Source: Lachnospiraceae bacterium (lineage in GTDB: Bacteria; Bacillota; Clostridia; Lachnospirales; Lachnospiraceae). From it: a stretch of 64,000 nucleotides of DNA. Below the pieces are notes generated by a model that was given only the letters and a program-made list of their open reading frames with translations, made no database searches and was not told the origin of the DNA. The stretch's first letter is position 1; every line of letters starts with the position of its first letter. Of this stretch, positions 45,188-53,583 are shown piece by piece. A program made the position numbers and the translations under genes. The DNA lies in assembly GCA_024697595.1 (NCBI GenBank), contig JAILFK010000026.1:52303-116302 (forward strand). The letters run 5' to 3'.

Positions 45188-45442
45188 TTAAAATGCTATT
45201 TTACCATTTGTCTCTTTGTTAATAACGTAATATACAAACCCTTCCTCTGGTTTGATATATATATCAATCTCGTTTATATCACTATCATTTACACCATTTT
45301 GGATGGCATCTCTTTTTATCATTTGTAATAAATTTTCTTCCGAACGCTCTCTGCCACCATATTGTATGGTGATATTTTTCTTTGCAGTAGCAAATCCGCC
45401 GATTATACCTTCTGCGCGTTCAACACTGCATTTTCTAGCCAT
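45188..45442 (-). CDS. Small conserved protein, DUF6465-like
   Basis: An 84-residue protein with KNITIQYGGRERSEENLLQM and DINEIDIYIKPEEGFVYYVI, the C-terminal strand pattern I associate with the DUF6465 family of Lachnospiraceae. It has a strong ribosome site (GGGAGG) seven bases before ATG. It lies 12 bases before parA and is very likely co-transcribed. It has no membrane segment. The function is unknown; a ParA partner role is possible only from position. Confidence 0.7.
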   Translation of the reverse strand: MARKCSVERAEGIIGGFATAKKNITIQYGGRERSEENLLQMIKRDAIQNGVNDSDINEIDIYIKPEEGFVYYVINKETNGKIAF

Positions 45443-45653
45443 ATATATTTCCTCCCTGCAAAATAAAACTCTGTACGAAAATTATTTTATCACAATGGCG
45501 CTTTTTATGGAAAATATATCTGAAAATAAGAGGCTGTTTATTAAAATTTTAGAAATTTAAAAGGGATAAAAAAGGGGTGCTAGGTAGTAAAAGAAGCGTT
45601 GTTGTGGTAAAATTTTTATTAGTTTCAAATAAAAAAAGGAGACAGTGTGCTCT

Positions 45654-46640
45654 ATGGGAATGGAAGCATGCGTTATAGAAGGTAAAATGGAAAGAAAGTT
45701 ATTAACGTTAGTTGTTCCTTCATATAATGAGGAGGAGGCTATACCATTATTTTATGAAGAGACTCTAAAAGTTGAAAAGGAATTAGAAAATATTGATATA
45801 GAGTATCTGTTTATAGATGATGGCTCAGTGGACGATACAATGAAGGTTATCAAGGAATTAAACGCCAGGGACCCTCGAGTTCACTATGTGTCATTTTCTA
45901 GAAATTTCGGCAAGGAGTCTGCAATTTATGCAGGACTTGAAAATGCAGCTGGAGACTACGTGGCAATACTTGATGCAGATTTGCAGGATCCGCCATCTCT
46001 TCTTCCAGAGATGTTAGAAGCAGTTGAAAGTGGTGAGTACGATTGTGTGGGAACTCGTAGAGTTACAAGAAAGGGAGAACCACCGATCAGATCTTTTTTT
46101 GCCAGATGTTTCTATAAATTGATGGGCAAAATTTCTTCGTCAGAGGTCGTAGATGGAGCTAGAGATTTCCAGCTTATGAACAAAAAAGTGGTAAAGGCCA
46201 TCTTATCTATGGGCGAGTACAACAGATTCTCAAAGGGAATCTTTGGCTGGGTTGGATTTAAGAAAAAATGGCTTGAATATGAAAATGTTGAAAGGGCAGC
46301 AGGAGAGACAAAGTGGTCTTTTTGGAAATTGTTTGTATATGCCTTGGATGGAATAGTAGCATTTTCAACAGCACCATTGGTTATCGCTTCATTTTTAGGA
46401 ATTTTATTCTGTGTAATTGCATTTATCGCAATAATATTTATTGTGATTAGAACAGCAGTATTTGGTGATCCTACTTCGGGATGGCCATCTATGGTTTGTA
46501 TTATTATGTTGGTCAGCGGAGTTCAGCTTTTATGCATAGGAATTTTGGGACAATATACTGCTAAAACTTATTTAGAGACTAAGAGAAGACCACTATATTT
46601 GGTGGAGGAATCTATTCTTGACGAGAGCAAAGACAAGTAA
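45654..46640 (+). CDS. GtrB/ArnC-like polyprenyl-phosphate glycosyltransferase
   Basis: A 328-residue GT2 enzyme with two C-terminal helices. LLTLVVPSYNEEEAIPLFYE, FIDDGSVDDT, FSRNFGKESAIYAGLE and the metal motif ILDADLQDPP are typical of the undecaprenyl-phosphate sugar synthase group, as is the final GVQLLCIGILGQYTAKTY. ATG 45654 follows AAGGAG by 12 bases; GTG 45645 is too near it. It resembles the enzyme at 33983 but has different base composition and lies outside the polysaccharide locus, followed by pfk, so it may serve another glycan, for example teichoic acid. Confidence 0.87.
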   Translation: MGMEACVIEGKMERKLLTLVVPSYNEEEAIPLFYEETLKVEKELENIDIEYLFIDDGSVDDTMKVIKELNARDPRVHYVSFSRNFGKESAIYAGLENAAGDYVAILDADLQDPPSLLPEMLEAVESGEYDCVGTRRVTRKGEPPIRSFFARCFYKLMGKISSSEVVDGARDFQLMNKKVVKAILSMGEYNRFSKGIFGWVGFKKKWLEYENVERAAGETKWSFWKLFVYALDGIVAFSTAPLVIASFLGILFCVIAFIAIIFIVIRTAVFGDPTSGWPSMVCIIMLVSGVQLLCIGILGQYTAKTYLETKRRPLYLVEESILDESKDK

Positions 46641-46663
46641 TTAAAGAAGGGAGAGTGGCTATT

Positions 46664-47734
46664 ATGAAAATCGGAATGCTTACAAGTGGTGGAGATTGTC
46701 AGGCGCTAAATGCGGCAATGAGAGGCGTGGTAAAGGGCCTTAGCAATAACGTAGATGATTTGGAAATCTATGGATTCTATAATGGATATAAAGGATTGAT
46801 TTATGGAAATTATAGATTGTTGGAAAGTAAGGATTTCTCGGGAATCCTCACTGTGGGTGGTACGATTCTTGGTTCATCTAGACAGCCATTCAAACTTATG
46901 CGTCAGCCTGATGAAAATGGGCTTGATAAAGTGGAGGCAATGAAGAGCACATATTATAAGTTGAACTTGGATTGCCTTGTAATTCTCGGGGGAAATGGTA
47001 CACAAAAAACTGCCAATTTGCTCAGAGAAGAGGGATTAAATGTAATACATTTACCAAAGACAATTGACAATGATATCTATGGAACAGATGTAACCTTTGG
47101 ATTCCAAAGTGCCATTGATATTGCCTGCGAGGCCATTGATTGTATTCATACAACAGCAGCGTCTCATAATAGAGTATTTATTGTGGAGGTTATGGGACAC
47201 AAGGTTGGATGGTTGACCTTGTATGCAGGAGTTGCATCTGGTGCTGATATTATTTTGCTTCCAGAAATTCCATATGATATGGACAAGATTGTAGATGCCA
47301 TTGAAAAGCGCCATAAAGCTGGTAAGGGATTTACTATTCTTGCAGTGGCAGAGGGCGCTATTTCCAAGGAGGATGCAGCCTTATCTAAAAAGGAATTAAA
47401 GAAGAAGAGAGAAAATTATAAATATCCATCTGTATCCTATGAGATTGCAGCAGATATCCAGGAAAAGACAGGAACTGAGGTTAGAGTTACTGTACCGGGA
47501 CATATGCAAAGAGGTGGAAGTCCATGTCCATATGATAGAGTTCTTTGTACAAGACTTGGCTCTGCAGCTGCTAAAGCCATTATGGATGAGGATTACGGCA
47601 ATATGATTGCCATGGTAAATGGTGAGACAACAAGAGTACCACTTAAAGATGTGGCAGGAAAATTAAAGGGCGTAAATCCTAAGTGCAGTATGATAAAAGA
47701 AGCTAAAAATATTGGAATTAGCTTTGGAGATTAA
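46664..47734 (+). CDS. pfkA: 6-phosphofructokinase (phosphoryl donor uncertain)
   Basis: A 356-residue PfkA-family enzyme acting on fructose-6-phosphate. LTSGGDCQALNAAMRG opens the nucleotide site; LPKTIDNDIYGTD holds the catalytic Asp residues, and VTVPGHMQRGGSPCPYDR the substrate loop. Two donor-determining positions are unusual together: GGNGT (Asn at residue 111, where most family members have Asp) and Lys before TIDND, which is common in PPi-dependent enzymes but also in some ATP-dependent ones that keep Gly at the next site, as here. ATP use is therefore likely but not certain. It lies between a glycosyltransferase and dnaX, all in one direction. Confidence 0.9.
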   Translation: MKIGMLTSGGDCQALNAAMRGVVKGLSNNVDDLEIYGFYNGYKGLIYGNYRLLESKDFSGILTVGGTILGSSRQPFKLMRQPDENGLDKVEAMKSTYYKLNLDCLVILGGNGTQKTANLLREEGLNVIHLPKTIDNDIYGTDVTFGFQSAIDIACEAIDCIHTTAASHNRVFIVEVMGHKVGWLTLYAGVASGADIILLPEIPYDMDKIVDAIEKRHKAGKGFTILAVAEGAISKEDAALSKKELKKKRENYKYPSVSYEIAADIQEKTGTEVRVTVPGHMQRGGSPCPYDRVLCTRLGSAAAKAIMDEDYGNMIAMVNGETTRVPLKDVAGKLKGVNPKCSMIKEAKNIGISFGD

Positions 47735-47754
47735 AATAGATTTGAGGTAATAGT

Positions 47755-49347
47755 ATGTCGTATATGGCATTGTATCGTAAGTTTAGACCGCAAAACTTCG
47801 ACGATGTAAAGGGACAGGACCATATAGTTACGGCCCTGCAAAATCAGATAAAAGCGGATAGATTAGGACATGCATATTTATTTACAGGAACCAGAGGTAC
47901 GGGAAAAACCACAGTGGCCAAGATTTTGGCCAAGGCGGTAAACTGTGAGAATCCTGTAAATGGAAGTCCATGTAATTGCTGCCCTAGTTGTCAGCGCATC
48001 AATGAGGGAAACAGCATGAATGTGTTCGAGATAGATGCGGCTTCCAACAACGGTGTGCAAAATATTAGAGATATAATTGATGAGGTGGCCTACGCACCAA
48101 CTGAGGGAAAGTACAAGGTATACATAATCGATGAGGTACATATGCTTTCCACAGGAGCCTTTAATGCTATGCTAAAGACTTTGGAGGAACCACCGGAGTA
48201 TGTGATTTTTATTCTCGCAACCACAGAGGTTCACAAGATTCCAATCACTATCTTATCCAGATGTCAAAGATATGATTTTAGAAGAATTTCTATTGATACC
48301 ATATCCGATAGACTTCAGGAGTTGATGGATGAGGAAGGTGTCAAGGTGGAGCCAAAAGCTTTGCGCTACGTGGCCAAGGCGGGAGATGGGTCCATGAGGG
48401 ATTCCTTGAGTTTGTTAGATCAGTGTATAGCCTTTTATCTAGGTGAGGAGTTGACCTACGACAAGGTGCTTCAGGTTCTAGGAGCTGTTGATAATGATAT
48501 TTTCAGCAAACTTCTTCGGACGCTATACAATAGAGATGTGACTGGAGCCATTGCTCAGCTTGAGGAGATGGTTACTCAGGGTAGAGATTTACATCAGTTT
48601 GTTGTGGATTTCACCTGGTATATGAGAAATCTATTGCTTGTAAAATCAGATTCTAATATGGAAGATGTGCTTGAGGTGACAAGTGAGCAGATGGCGGCCT
48701 TACAGGAGGAGGCTCAGATTATGGATGATGTGATGCTTATGCGATTTATCCGTGAGTTTTCTGAACTGTCTAATCAGATTAAATATTCATCTCAAAAGCG
48801 AGTGCTTATAGAGATTGCTTTGGTAAAATTATGTAGACCTGAGATGGAACAAGACAATGAAGCTTTGATTGATAGAATTAATGCTGTTGAAACCAAATTA
48901 GATCAGGGTTTTACGGTGGCACCAGCTAATGCTTCCATATCTGGTGCTGTAAGTAGTGATGCAAAGATTGAAAAGCAGCCACTTCCAGATGCTCTTCCAG
49001 AGGAGATAGAGGCGTTGCTTGGAAAATGGGAGCAGGTGGTTGCTTCATCCACGGGAATGTTAAAGGAAGCTCTAAAAGATCGAGCTACAGTGCCGGTTTA
49101 TGAAAATAATGAGTTTAGAATAGTTTATGATGCTCCAGACGGTTCAAAATCCATCCATGGGGATTTACTTATGCAAGGTATGTGGACTGAGGAGCTAAAT
49201 AATATAATTGAAGAGTTGACAGGTAAGCATATTGATATAAAATATGAAATCAATAAGACTGGAATACCTGGAAGAAAGCTTCACACCGATGCGGTGGAGG
49301 CCTTTGCTAAGAGAGCAAAAATAGTAATTGAAACGGAGGACTTTTAA
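47755..49347 (+). CDS. dnaX: DNA polymerase III subunit gamma/tau
   Basis: A 530-residue clamp-loader ATPase of the replisome. Walker [10 protein letters not shown] (residues ~45-53), the four-cysteine zinc module [16 protein letters not shown] (about 64-79), Walker [11 protein letters not shown] and sensor 1 [17 protein letters not shown] are all intact. The C-terminal third (after about residue 380) is a shorter, less conserved tau-type region. GAGG lies eight bases before ATG. It heads the classical dnaX-ybaB-recR order found in most Firmicutes. Confidence 0.97.
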   Translation: MSYMALYRKFRPQNFDDVKGQDHIVTALQNQIKADRLGHAYLFTGTRGTGKTTVAKILAKAVNCENPVNGSPCNCCPSCQRINEGNSMNVFEIDAASNNGVQNIRDIIDEVAYAPTEGKYKVYIIDEVHMLSTGAFNAMLKTLEEPPEYVIFILATTEVHKIPITILSRCQRYDFRRISIDTISDRLQELMDEEGVKVEPKALRYVAKAGDGSMRDSLSLLDQCIAFYLGEELTYDKVLQVLGAVDNDIFSKLLRTLYNRDVTGAIAQLEEMVTQGRDLHQFVVDFTWYMRNLLLVKSDSNMEDVLEVTSEQMAALQEEAQIMDDVMLMRFIREFSELSNQIKYSSQKRVLIEIALVKLCRPEMEQDNEALIDRINAVETKLDQGFTVAPANASISGAVSSDAKIEKQPLPDALPEEIEALLGKWEQVVASSTGMLKEALKDRATVPVYENNEFRIVYDAPDGSKSIHGDLLMQGMWTEELNNIIEELTGKHIDIKYEINKTGIPGRKLHTDAVEAFAKRAKIVIETEDF

Positions 49348-49348
49348 A

Positions 49349-49699
49349 ATGGGAAAAAGAGGAGGATACCCAGGCGGCGGTGGCGGCATGGGAAATATGA
49401 ATAATCTAATGAAGCAGGCTCAAAAGATGCAGCGCCAGATGGAGCAGGCACAGGCCGCTTTGGAAGAGGAAGAGGTGACAGCAGCTGCAGGTGGTGGAGC
49501 TGTTGAAGTTACAGTGTCTGGTAAGAAGGAAGTTACCAAAGTTCATATTGATCCAGAAGTAGTAGATCCAGATGATGTGGAGATGTTAGAGGACCTTATT
49601 ATGGCTGCAACCAATGAAGCATTGAGAGAGATTGAGGCCAAGGCTCAGTCAAGTATGTCAGCAATCACTGGCGGAATGGGCGGAGGAATGCCTTTCTAA
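49349..49699 (+). CDS. YbaB/EbfC-family nucleoid-associated protein
   Basis: A 116-residue DNA-binding protein of the YbaB family, located between dnaX and recR as usual. After a glycine-rich start ([11 protein letters not shown]) come [18 protein letters not shown] and the conserved [23 protein letters not shown] core. The C terminus is also glycine-rich (GGMGGGMPF). ATG 49349 lies just after the dnaX stop; an in-frame extension into dnaX is rejected. Confidence 0.95.
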   Translation: MGKRGGYPGGGGGMGNMNNLMKQAQKMQRQMEQAQAALEEEEVTAAAGGGAVEVTVSGKKEVTKVHIDPEVVDPDDVEMLEDLIMAATNEALREIEAKAQSSMSAITGGMGGGMPF

Positions 49700-49700
49700 G

Positions 49701-50297
49701 ATGGAATATTATAGTAAACAAATCAGTAATTTAATATCTGAATTGTCTACCTTGCCAGGAATTGGGGCAAAGTCTGCTCAGCGATTGGCATTTCATCTGT
49801 TAAATATGCCGGAGGAAGATGTGATAAAGCTATCTGAATCCATGGTTCAGGCTCGCAAAAATGTGCATTATTGCAAGAATTGCTTTACCTTAACAGATCA
49901 GGAGATATGTCCAATTTGTAGTGACTCTAAGCGCAACCCAAAAGTCATAATGGTTGTGGAGGACACAAGAGACTTGGCAGCTTATGAAAAGACAGGAAAA
50001 TTCGATGGAGTATATCATGTGCTTCACGGAGCTATTTCTCCAATGAATGGAATTGGTCCTGCGGATATTAAGCTCAAGGAACTTATGGTGCGACTTCAAG
50101 GAGATGTGGATGAGGTTATTATAGCCACCAACTCCAGCATGGAGGGGGAGACCACAGCAATGTATATCAGCAAACTGATAAAACCTACGGGAATCAAGGT
50201 GACTAGAATTGCCAGTGGAGTGCCGGTGGGTGGAGATTTAGAGTACATTGATGAAGTTACTTTACTTCGAGCCTTAGAGGGACGAACTGAATTATAG
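49701..50297 (+). CDS. recR: Recombination mediator protein RecR
   Basis: A 198-residue protein, the normal RecR length, that works with RecO and RecF to load RecA at gaps. The helix-hairpin-helix [20 protein letters not shown], the four-cysteine zinc motif [16 protein letters not shown], and the Toprim region [17 protein letters not shown] are all clear. ATG 49701 starts one base after ybaB. A terminator follows at 50322. It is the last gene of the dnaX operon. Confidence 0.97.
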   Translation: MEYYSKQISNLISELSTLPGIGAKSAQRLAFHLLNMPEEDVIKLSESMVQARKNVHYCKNCFTLTDQEICPICSDSKRNPKVIMVVEDTRDLAAYEKTGKFDGVYHVLHGAISPMNGIGPADIKLKELMVRLQGDVDEVIIATNSSMEGETTAMYISKLIKPTGIKVTRIASGVPVGGDLEYIDEVTLLRALEGRTEL

Positions 50298-50321
50298 ACT
50301 AGATAAGATAATATTTATCAT

Positions 50322-50354
50322 AGGATTTCACGAAAGTGGAATCCTTTTTATTTT
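50322..50354 (+). terminator. Rho-independent terminator of the dnaX-ybaB-recR operon
   Basis: AGGATTTCAC and GTGGAATCCT form a 10-bp stem (one G-U) around a GAAA tetraloop, followed by TTTTTATTTT. Confidence 0.85.
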
Positions 50355-50358
50355 ACGG

Positions 50359-50386
50359 TAAAGTTTTGAGGGTATCTTTCCGAAAT
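50359..50386 (+). promoter_or_regulatory. Predicted sigma-28 (FliA/SigD) promoter
   Basis: TAAAGTTT (50359-50366) matches the -35 consensus fully; TCCGAAAT (50379-50386) matches five of eight positions of GCCGATAA, with 16 bp after TAAA, one more than ideal. It lies directly after the recR terminator and before the FliK-like gene. Confidence 0.55.
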
Positions 50387-50412
50387 ATTTTCTGTAAGGC
50401 AGGAGGATTAGT

Positions 50413-53400
50413 ATGCAGATAGATCACATTAAAATTGGAGATTTCATAAAAAAAGAAGATGAGAAGGTGGCTGGATTATATGGTGGAAACCAGGTGATAA
50501 TACCAGAATCATCTTCTTTTAATGCGTCAAAAAAAGAAAAGGTAGATGGGGATGGAATTACAACCACCATCAGTGGACCAAAGGCTAAGGGCGTAGGTGT
50601 TGAATCTTCTGTATACGATAAACATACATTACAAAATGATACTGTGGCAGATAAGTTGCAGCAGGATATAAAAGCAGATTCCACAGCGAAAGAACTTCAC
50701 AATGAGATGGCGGTTTATTCTCAGACCACTTCAGAAAAGGATTTTGCCAAGATGGTAGAAGACGGCTTTAATCCAATGGAGATGGAAGCTCATGAGATAG
50801 TTACAGTGGCGGACAAGATCAAGGTGGCCTTGGCAAAAGGTGGCCATGATGTATCAAAAATGGGCGGAGTGTCAGAGGGCGCCATCGAGGCAATGGGTGC
50901 AAGTTCTGCAGAGGTTAGAACAATTGAACATGCCATAAGAGATGCTTATGAGACAAGAGATTTACCTATAGATAATGAAGTGGTAAAGGATGGGGTTCAG
51001 GCATACAATATGCTCTCAGAGATTCCGACAGAACTTTCTGATGCCACTAAGGAATATTTGGTTACAAATGAAAGTGAACCAACTATTGAAAATGTATATC
51101 ACGCTACATTTTCTGCCCCAAAGGTGGAGGATAGAATCACACCAATGGAGGAGAGTATTCAGTCTGTAAAATCAGGTGAAATTGATTCTAAGATACAGGC
51201 TCAGATGGAAAATATTATTGAGGAGTCTGGTCTAAAGGTAAGCAAAGATACCTTAGGTGAAGCAAAATGGCTTATGGACAATGACATTGCCATAAATGAA
51301 AAAAATATTTTACAGATAGATGAGCTCAATGCAATCAAGGTGGAGGGCAATAAGAATCAGTATATAGATGCCATAGCCGATTATGCGGCCATGGGAAGTA
51401 AGCCTCAAACTATGGATTTAAGAGATTTACAGTCTATGATAAGTCTCCAGGAAAACAAGATGGTGATGACATATGAGGCCAGCTATCAGATTGCAAAACT
51501 CGGAATTGATATGGATAGCACATCAATGCAAGAGATGATAGATGTGTTAAAAAATATGGAAAATGATTGCCTAAAGACAATGCTTGGGGAAGTGGATGAG
51601 GTAAATGTTGAGCAAAAGATAGATAGATTTAATACATTTACCCAAAGTTTAGATCAGTTGGCCAAGGCTCCAGCATCATTTATCACAGAGATGGCAGGAT
51701 ATGAGAAGAAAAATATTGTAGACATCTCAGGTGAGTTGGAAAGACATATATCTAAGCCGGAGATTGCCGAGCGTTTTAAGGAGTTTGAAAATAGATTTGA
51801 GACTGTTATGACAGCGCCTAGAGCTGACATGGGAGATTCTATAAAAAAAGCTTTTGCCAATGTGGATGATATTTTATCTGACTTGGGAATGGAGCTAAAT
51901 GAGAATAATAGAAGAGCTGTTAGAATATTGGCTTACAATAATCAGAAGATTGACGAGTCTAGTATCGATACAGTAAAAACCACAGATGCCAGCCTTCAGA
52001 GAATGTTCAAGGCATTAAAACCGGCAGCAGTCATCTCTATGATTAGAGAGGGACACAATCCATTGGATATGAAAATGGAGGATTTGACAGAGCTGGCTGA
52101 GGACTTTAACCAGGAAGCGGGAAATGAGAATCAGGAGGAGAAGTTCTCTAAATTCTTATGGAAAATGGAGAAGACAGAGGGCATTTCTCAGGAGGAAAGA
52201 GATAGCTTCATTGGTATATATAGATTGATTCATCAGGTAGAGAGCAAGGATGGAGCAGCAGTGGGAGCGCTTATAGCCCAAGGAGCGGATGTGACTCTTA
52301 GAAATCTTATGACTGCAGTGAGAAGTAAAAAACACACTGGCAGAGAATATAAGATAGATGATGACTTCGGTGAGATTTCTGAGTTTAAAAAAGAAGATTT
52401 GACCATAACAGAACAGATTGAGATGGCATTTCAATACAATGCTCTGCGAGATGCAGGGGATATAATGACTCCAGCCAAGATGCAGACCTTTGAAAACGAG
52501 GATGCTTATATGCAGCTTAGTCCTGAAGGATTTAAGGAGGCTCTTATTCAGGCGGAGGCCCAGAGCGCTGAGGCTGAACAAACCTTGGAGCAGCAGTATC
52601 AAAAAGAGCTGAGAAATCAGGTTGCCACCGCTCTAAAGAGTGAGGCTGAGGTGTATGAGATGTTAGAGCGATACGATATTCCTAGCACTCCGGCCAATTT
52701 AACTGCCATGCAGGCGATGTTAAATGATAGAAATAAGATGTACCGAGATCTTCTTAAATATTCAAAGGACGAAAATAATCTAGATGAGATTACAATAGGT
52801 GATATCATCGAGGATTTGATTGAAGAATACGGTGAGGCTTGTAAGACTCCAGAGGATATGGCCAAGGCCCAAAGAAAATTGGAGGAGACGGCAGAGAATG
52901 TGATGAAATCCATGCTCGTTGAAAGAGATGTGCAAGAGATTGATATACGTGGCATGAAGATGGTTATGACACAGATCGCTGAGGTGGGAAAAATATCTAC
53001 ACCTACATCTGAGTCCTATAATATTCCAATTTTGGTGGAGGATAAGGTGGGTAATTTATCCCTAAAGATTGTCCACGGTACAGAGGAAAAAGGTCTTGTG
53101 GAAGTGGCATTTGACACAGAGCCAACAGGAGCGGTTTACGGTTCATTTAGATATGAAGCAGGTGAAATTGTAGGCGATATGGAGTTTAAGGATAGCAGAA
53201 CTCGTCAGCTATTTGCAGATCACATGGGACTTTTTGCGGAGGATATGGCAAGAGAATGTGGTCTTCCAGTATCATTTAAGTTCGCCTATGACAAGGATAC
53301 ATCAATAGATGATTTCTATGGCGAGAAGGAATATGACTTCGAACTTAGAAGTAATATGGACGAGGTGGATGCTGACACTAAAGGGCAAGATGAGATCACT

Positions 53401-53463
53401 ACAAGAAGATTATATTCAGTGGCTAGAAGTTTTATAGCAACTGCAGGAGAGATTTTATCTTAG
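50413..53463 (+). CDS. Large flagellum-associated protein with FliK-like C terminus (DUF6240-like)
   Basis: A 1016-residue soluble protein, mostly acidic and helical. The last 130 residues (IPILVEDKVGNLSLKIVHGT, VEVAFDTEPTGAVYGSFRY, LFADHMGLFAEDMARECGL) follow the pattern of the FliK C-terminal domain that sets hook length. The long helical body (residues ~60-800) has repeated short motifs such as GHDVSKMGG and GHNPLDMKMEDLTELAEDF, each a Gly-His/Phe-Asn-Pro start of a helical unit. I believe this is what is called DUF6240, but am not certain. AGGAGG precedes the ATG, and a sigma-28-like promoter lies upstream. The gene sits before flagellin and is likely a flagellar ruler or cap-type protein. 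Confidence 0.7.
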   Translation: MQIDHIKIGDFIKKEDEKVAGLYGGNQVIIPESSSFNASKKEKVDGDGITTTISGPKAKGVGVESSVYDKHTLQNDTVADKLQQDIKADSTAKELHNEMAVYSQTTSEKDFAKMVEDGFNPMEMEAHEIVTVADKIKVALAKGGHDVSKMGGVSEGAIEAMGASSAEVRTIEHAIRDAYETRDLPIDNEVVKDGVQAYNMLSEIPTELSDATKEYLVTNESEPTIENVYHATFSAPKVEDRITPMEESIQSVKSGEIDSKIQAQMENIIEESGLKVSKDTLGEAKWLMDNDIAINEKNILQIDELNAIKVEGNKNQYIDAIADYAAMGSKPQTMDLRDLQSMISLQENKMVMTYEASYQIAKLGIDMDSTSMQEMIDVLKNMENDCLKTMLGEVDEVNVEQKIDRFNTFTQSLDQLAKAPASFITEMAGYEKKNIVDISGELERHISKPEIAERFKEFENRFETVMTAPRADMGDSIKKAFANVDDILSDLGMELNENNRRAVRILAYNNQKIDESSIDTVKTTDASLQRMFKALKPAAVISMIREGHNPLDMKMEDLTELAEDFNQEAGNENQEEKFSKFLWKMEKTEGISQEERDSFIGIYRLIHQVESKDGAAVGALIAQGADVTLRNLMTAVRSKKHTGREYKIDDDFGEISEFKKEDLTITEQIEMAFQYNALRDAGDIMTPAKMQTFENEDAYMQLSPEGFKEALIQAEAQSAEAEQTLEQQYQKELRNQVATALKSEAEVYEMLERYDIPSTPANLTAMQAMLNDRNKMYRDLLKYSKDENNLDEITIGDIIEDLIEEYGEACKTPEDMAKAQRKLEETAENVMKSMLVERDVQEIDIRGMKMVMTQIAEVGKISTPTSESYNIPILVEDKVGNLSLKIVHGTEEKGLVEVAFDTEPTGAVYGSFRYEAGEIVGDMEFKDSRTRQLFADHMGLFAEDMARECGLPVSFKFAYDKDTSIDDFYGEKEYDFELRSNMDEVDADTKGQDEITTRRLYSVARSFIATAGEILS

Positions 53464-53475
53464 GACTATTTTCGT

Positions 53476-53502
53476 TAATGAAAATTGAGAAACTGACGAT
53501 AT
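53476..53502 (+). promoter_or_regulatory. Predicted sigma-28 promoter of flagellin
   Basis: TAAT (53476-53479), exactly 15 bp, then GACGATAT (53495-53502), matching TAAA-N15-GCCGATAA at nine of twelve positions. Placed in the gap between the large protein and flagellin, with a leader of about 75 bases. Confidence 0.65.
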
Positions 53503-53511
53503 AAATAATGT

Positions 53512-53525
53512 GACCAAGGAAGGTC
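53512..53525 (+). promoter_or_regulatory. GGA-loop hairpin at the 5' end of the flagellin leader (CsrA-site-like)
   Basis: GACC-AAGGAA-GGTC: a four-base-pair stem presenting AGGA in a six-base loop, the layout of a CsrA binding site. It lies just after the predicted transcription start. A second unstructured GGA occurs at 53541-53543. Confidence 0.5.
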
Positions 53526-53583
53526 CATAAAATACCGCACGGAAGCTAATTATCACGCACCGATATAAAGTGAGGTATATGAA

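Noticed and set aside
44411..45442. Plasmid partition locus
   Set aside because: No ParB or centromere-like repeats are seen next to the ParA gene, and the neighbours are chromosomal housekeeping genes; only the ParR/ParM pair at the window end looks plasmid-like.
52156..52602. 148-codon minus-strand open frame
   Set aside because: Shadow of the large FliK-like gene; composition rich in Leu, Ser and His without domain structure.
53526..53583. Second sigma-28 promoter (TAAA at about 53527 and CCGATAT at about 53560)
   Set aside because: The spacing between the boxes is 28 bp, far from the 15 required; the promoter at 53476 fits exactly.
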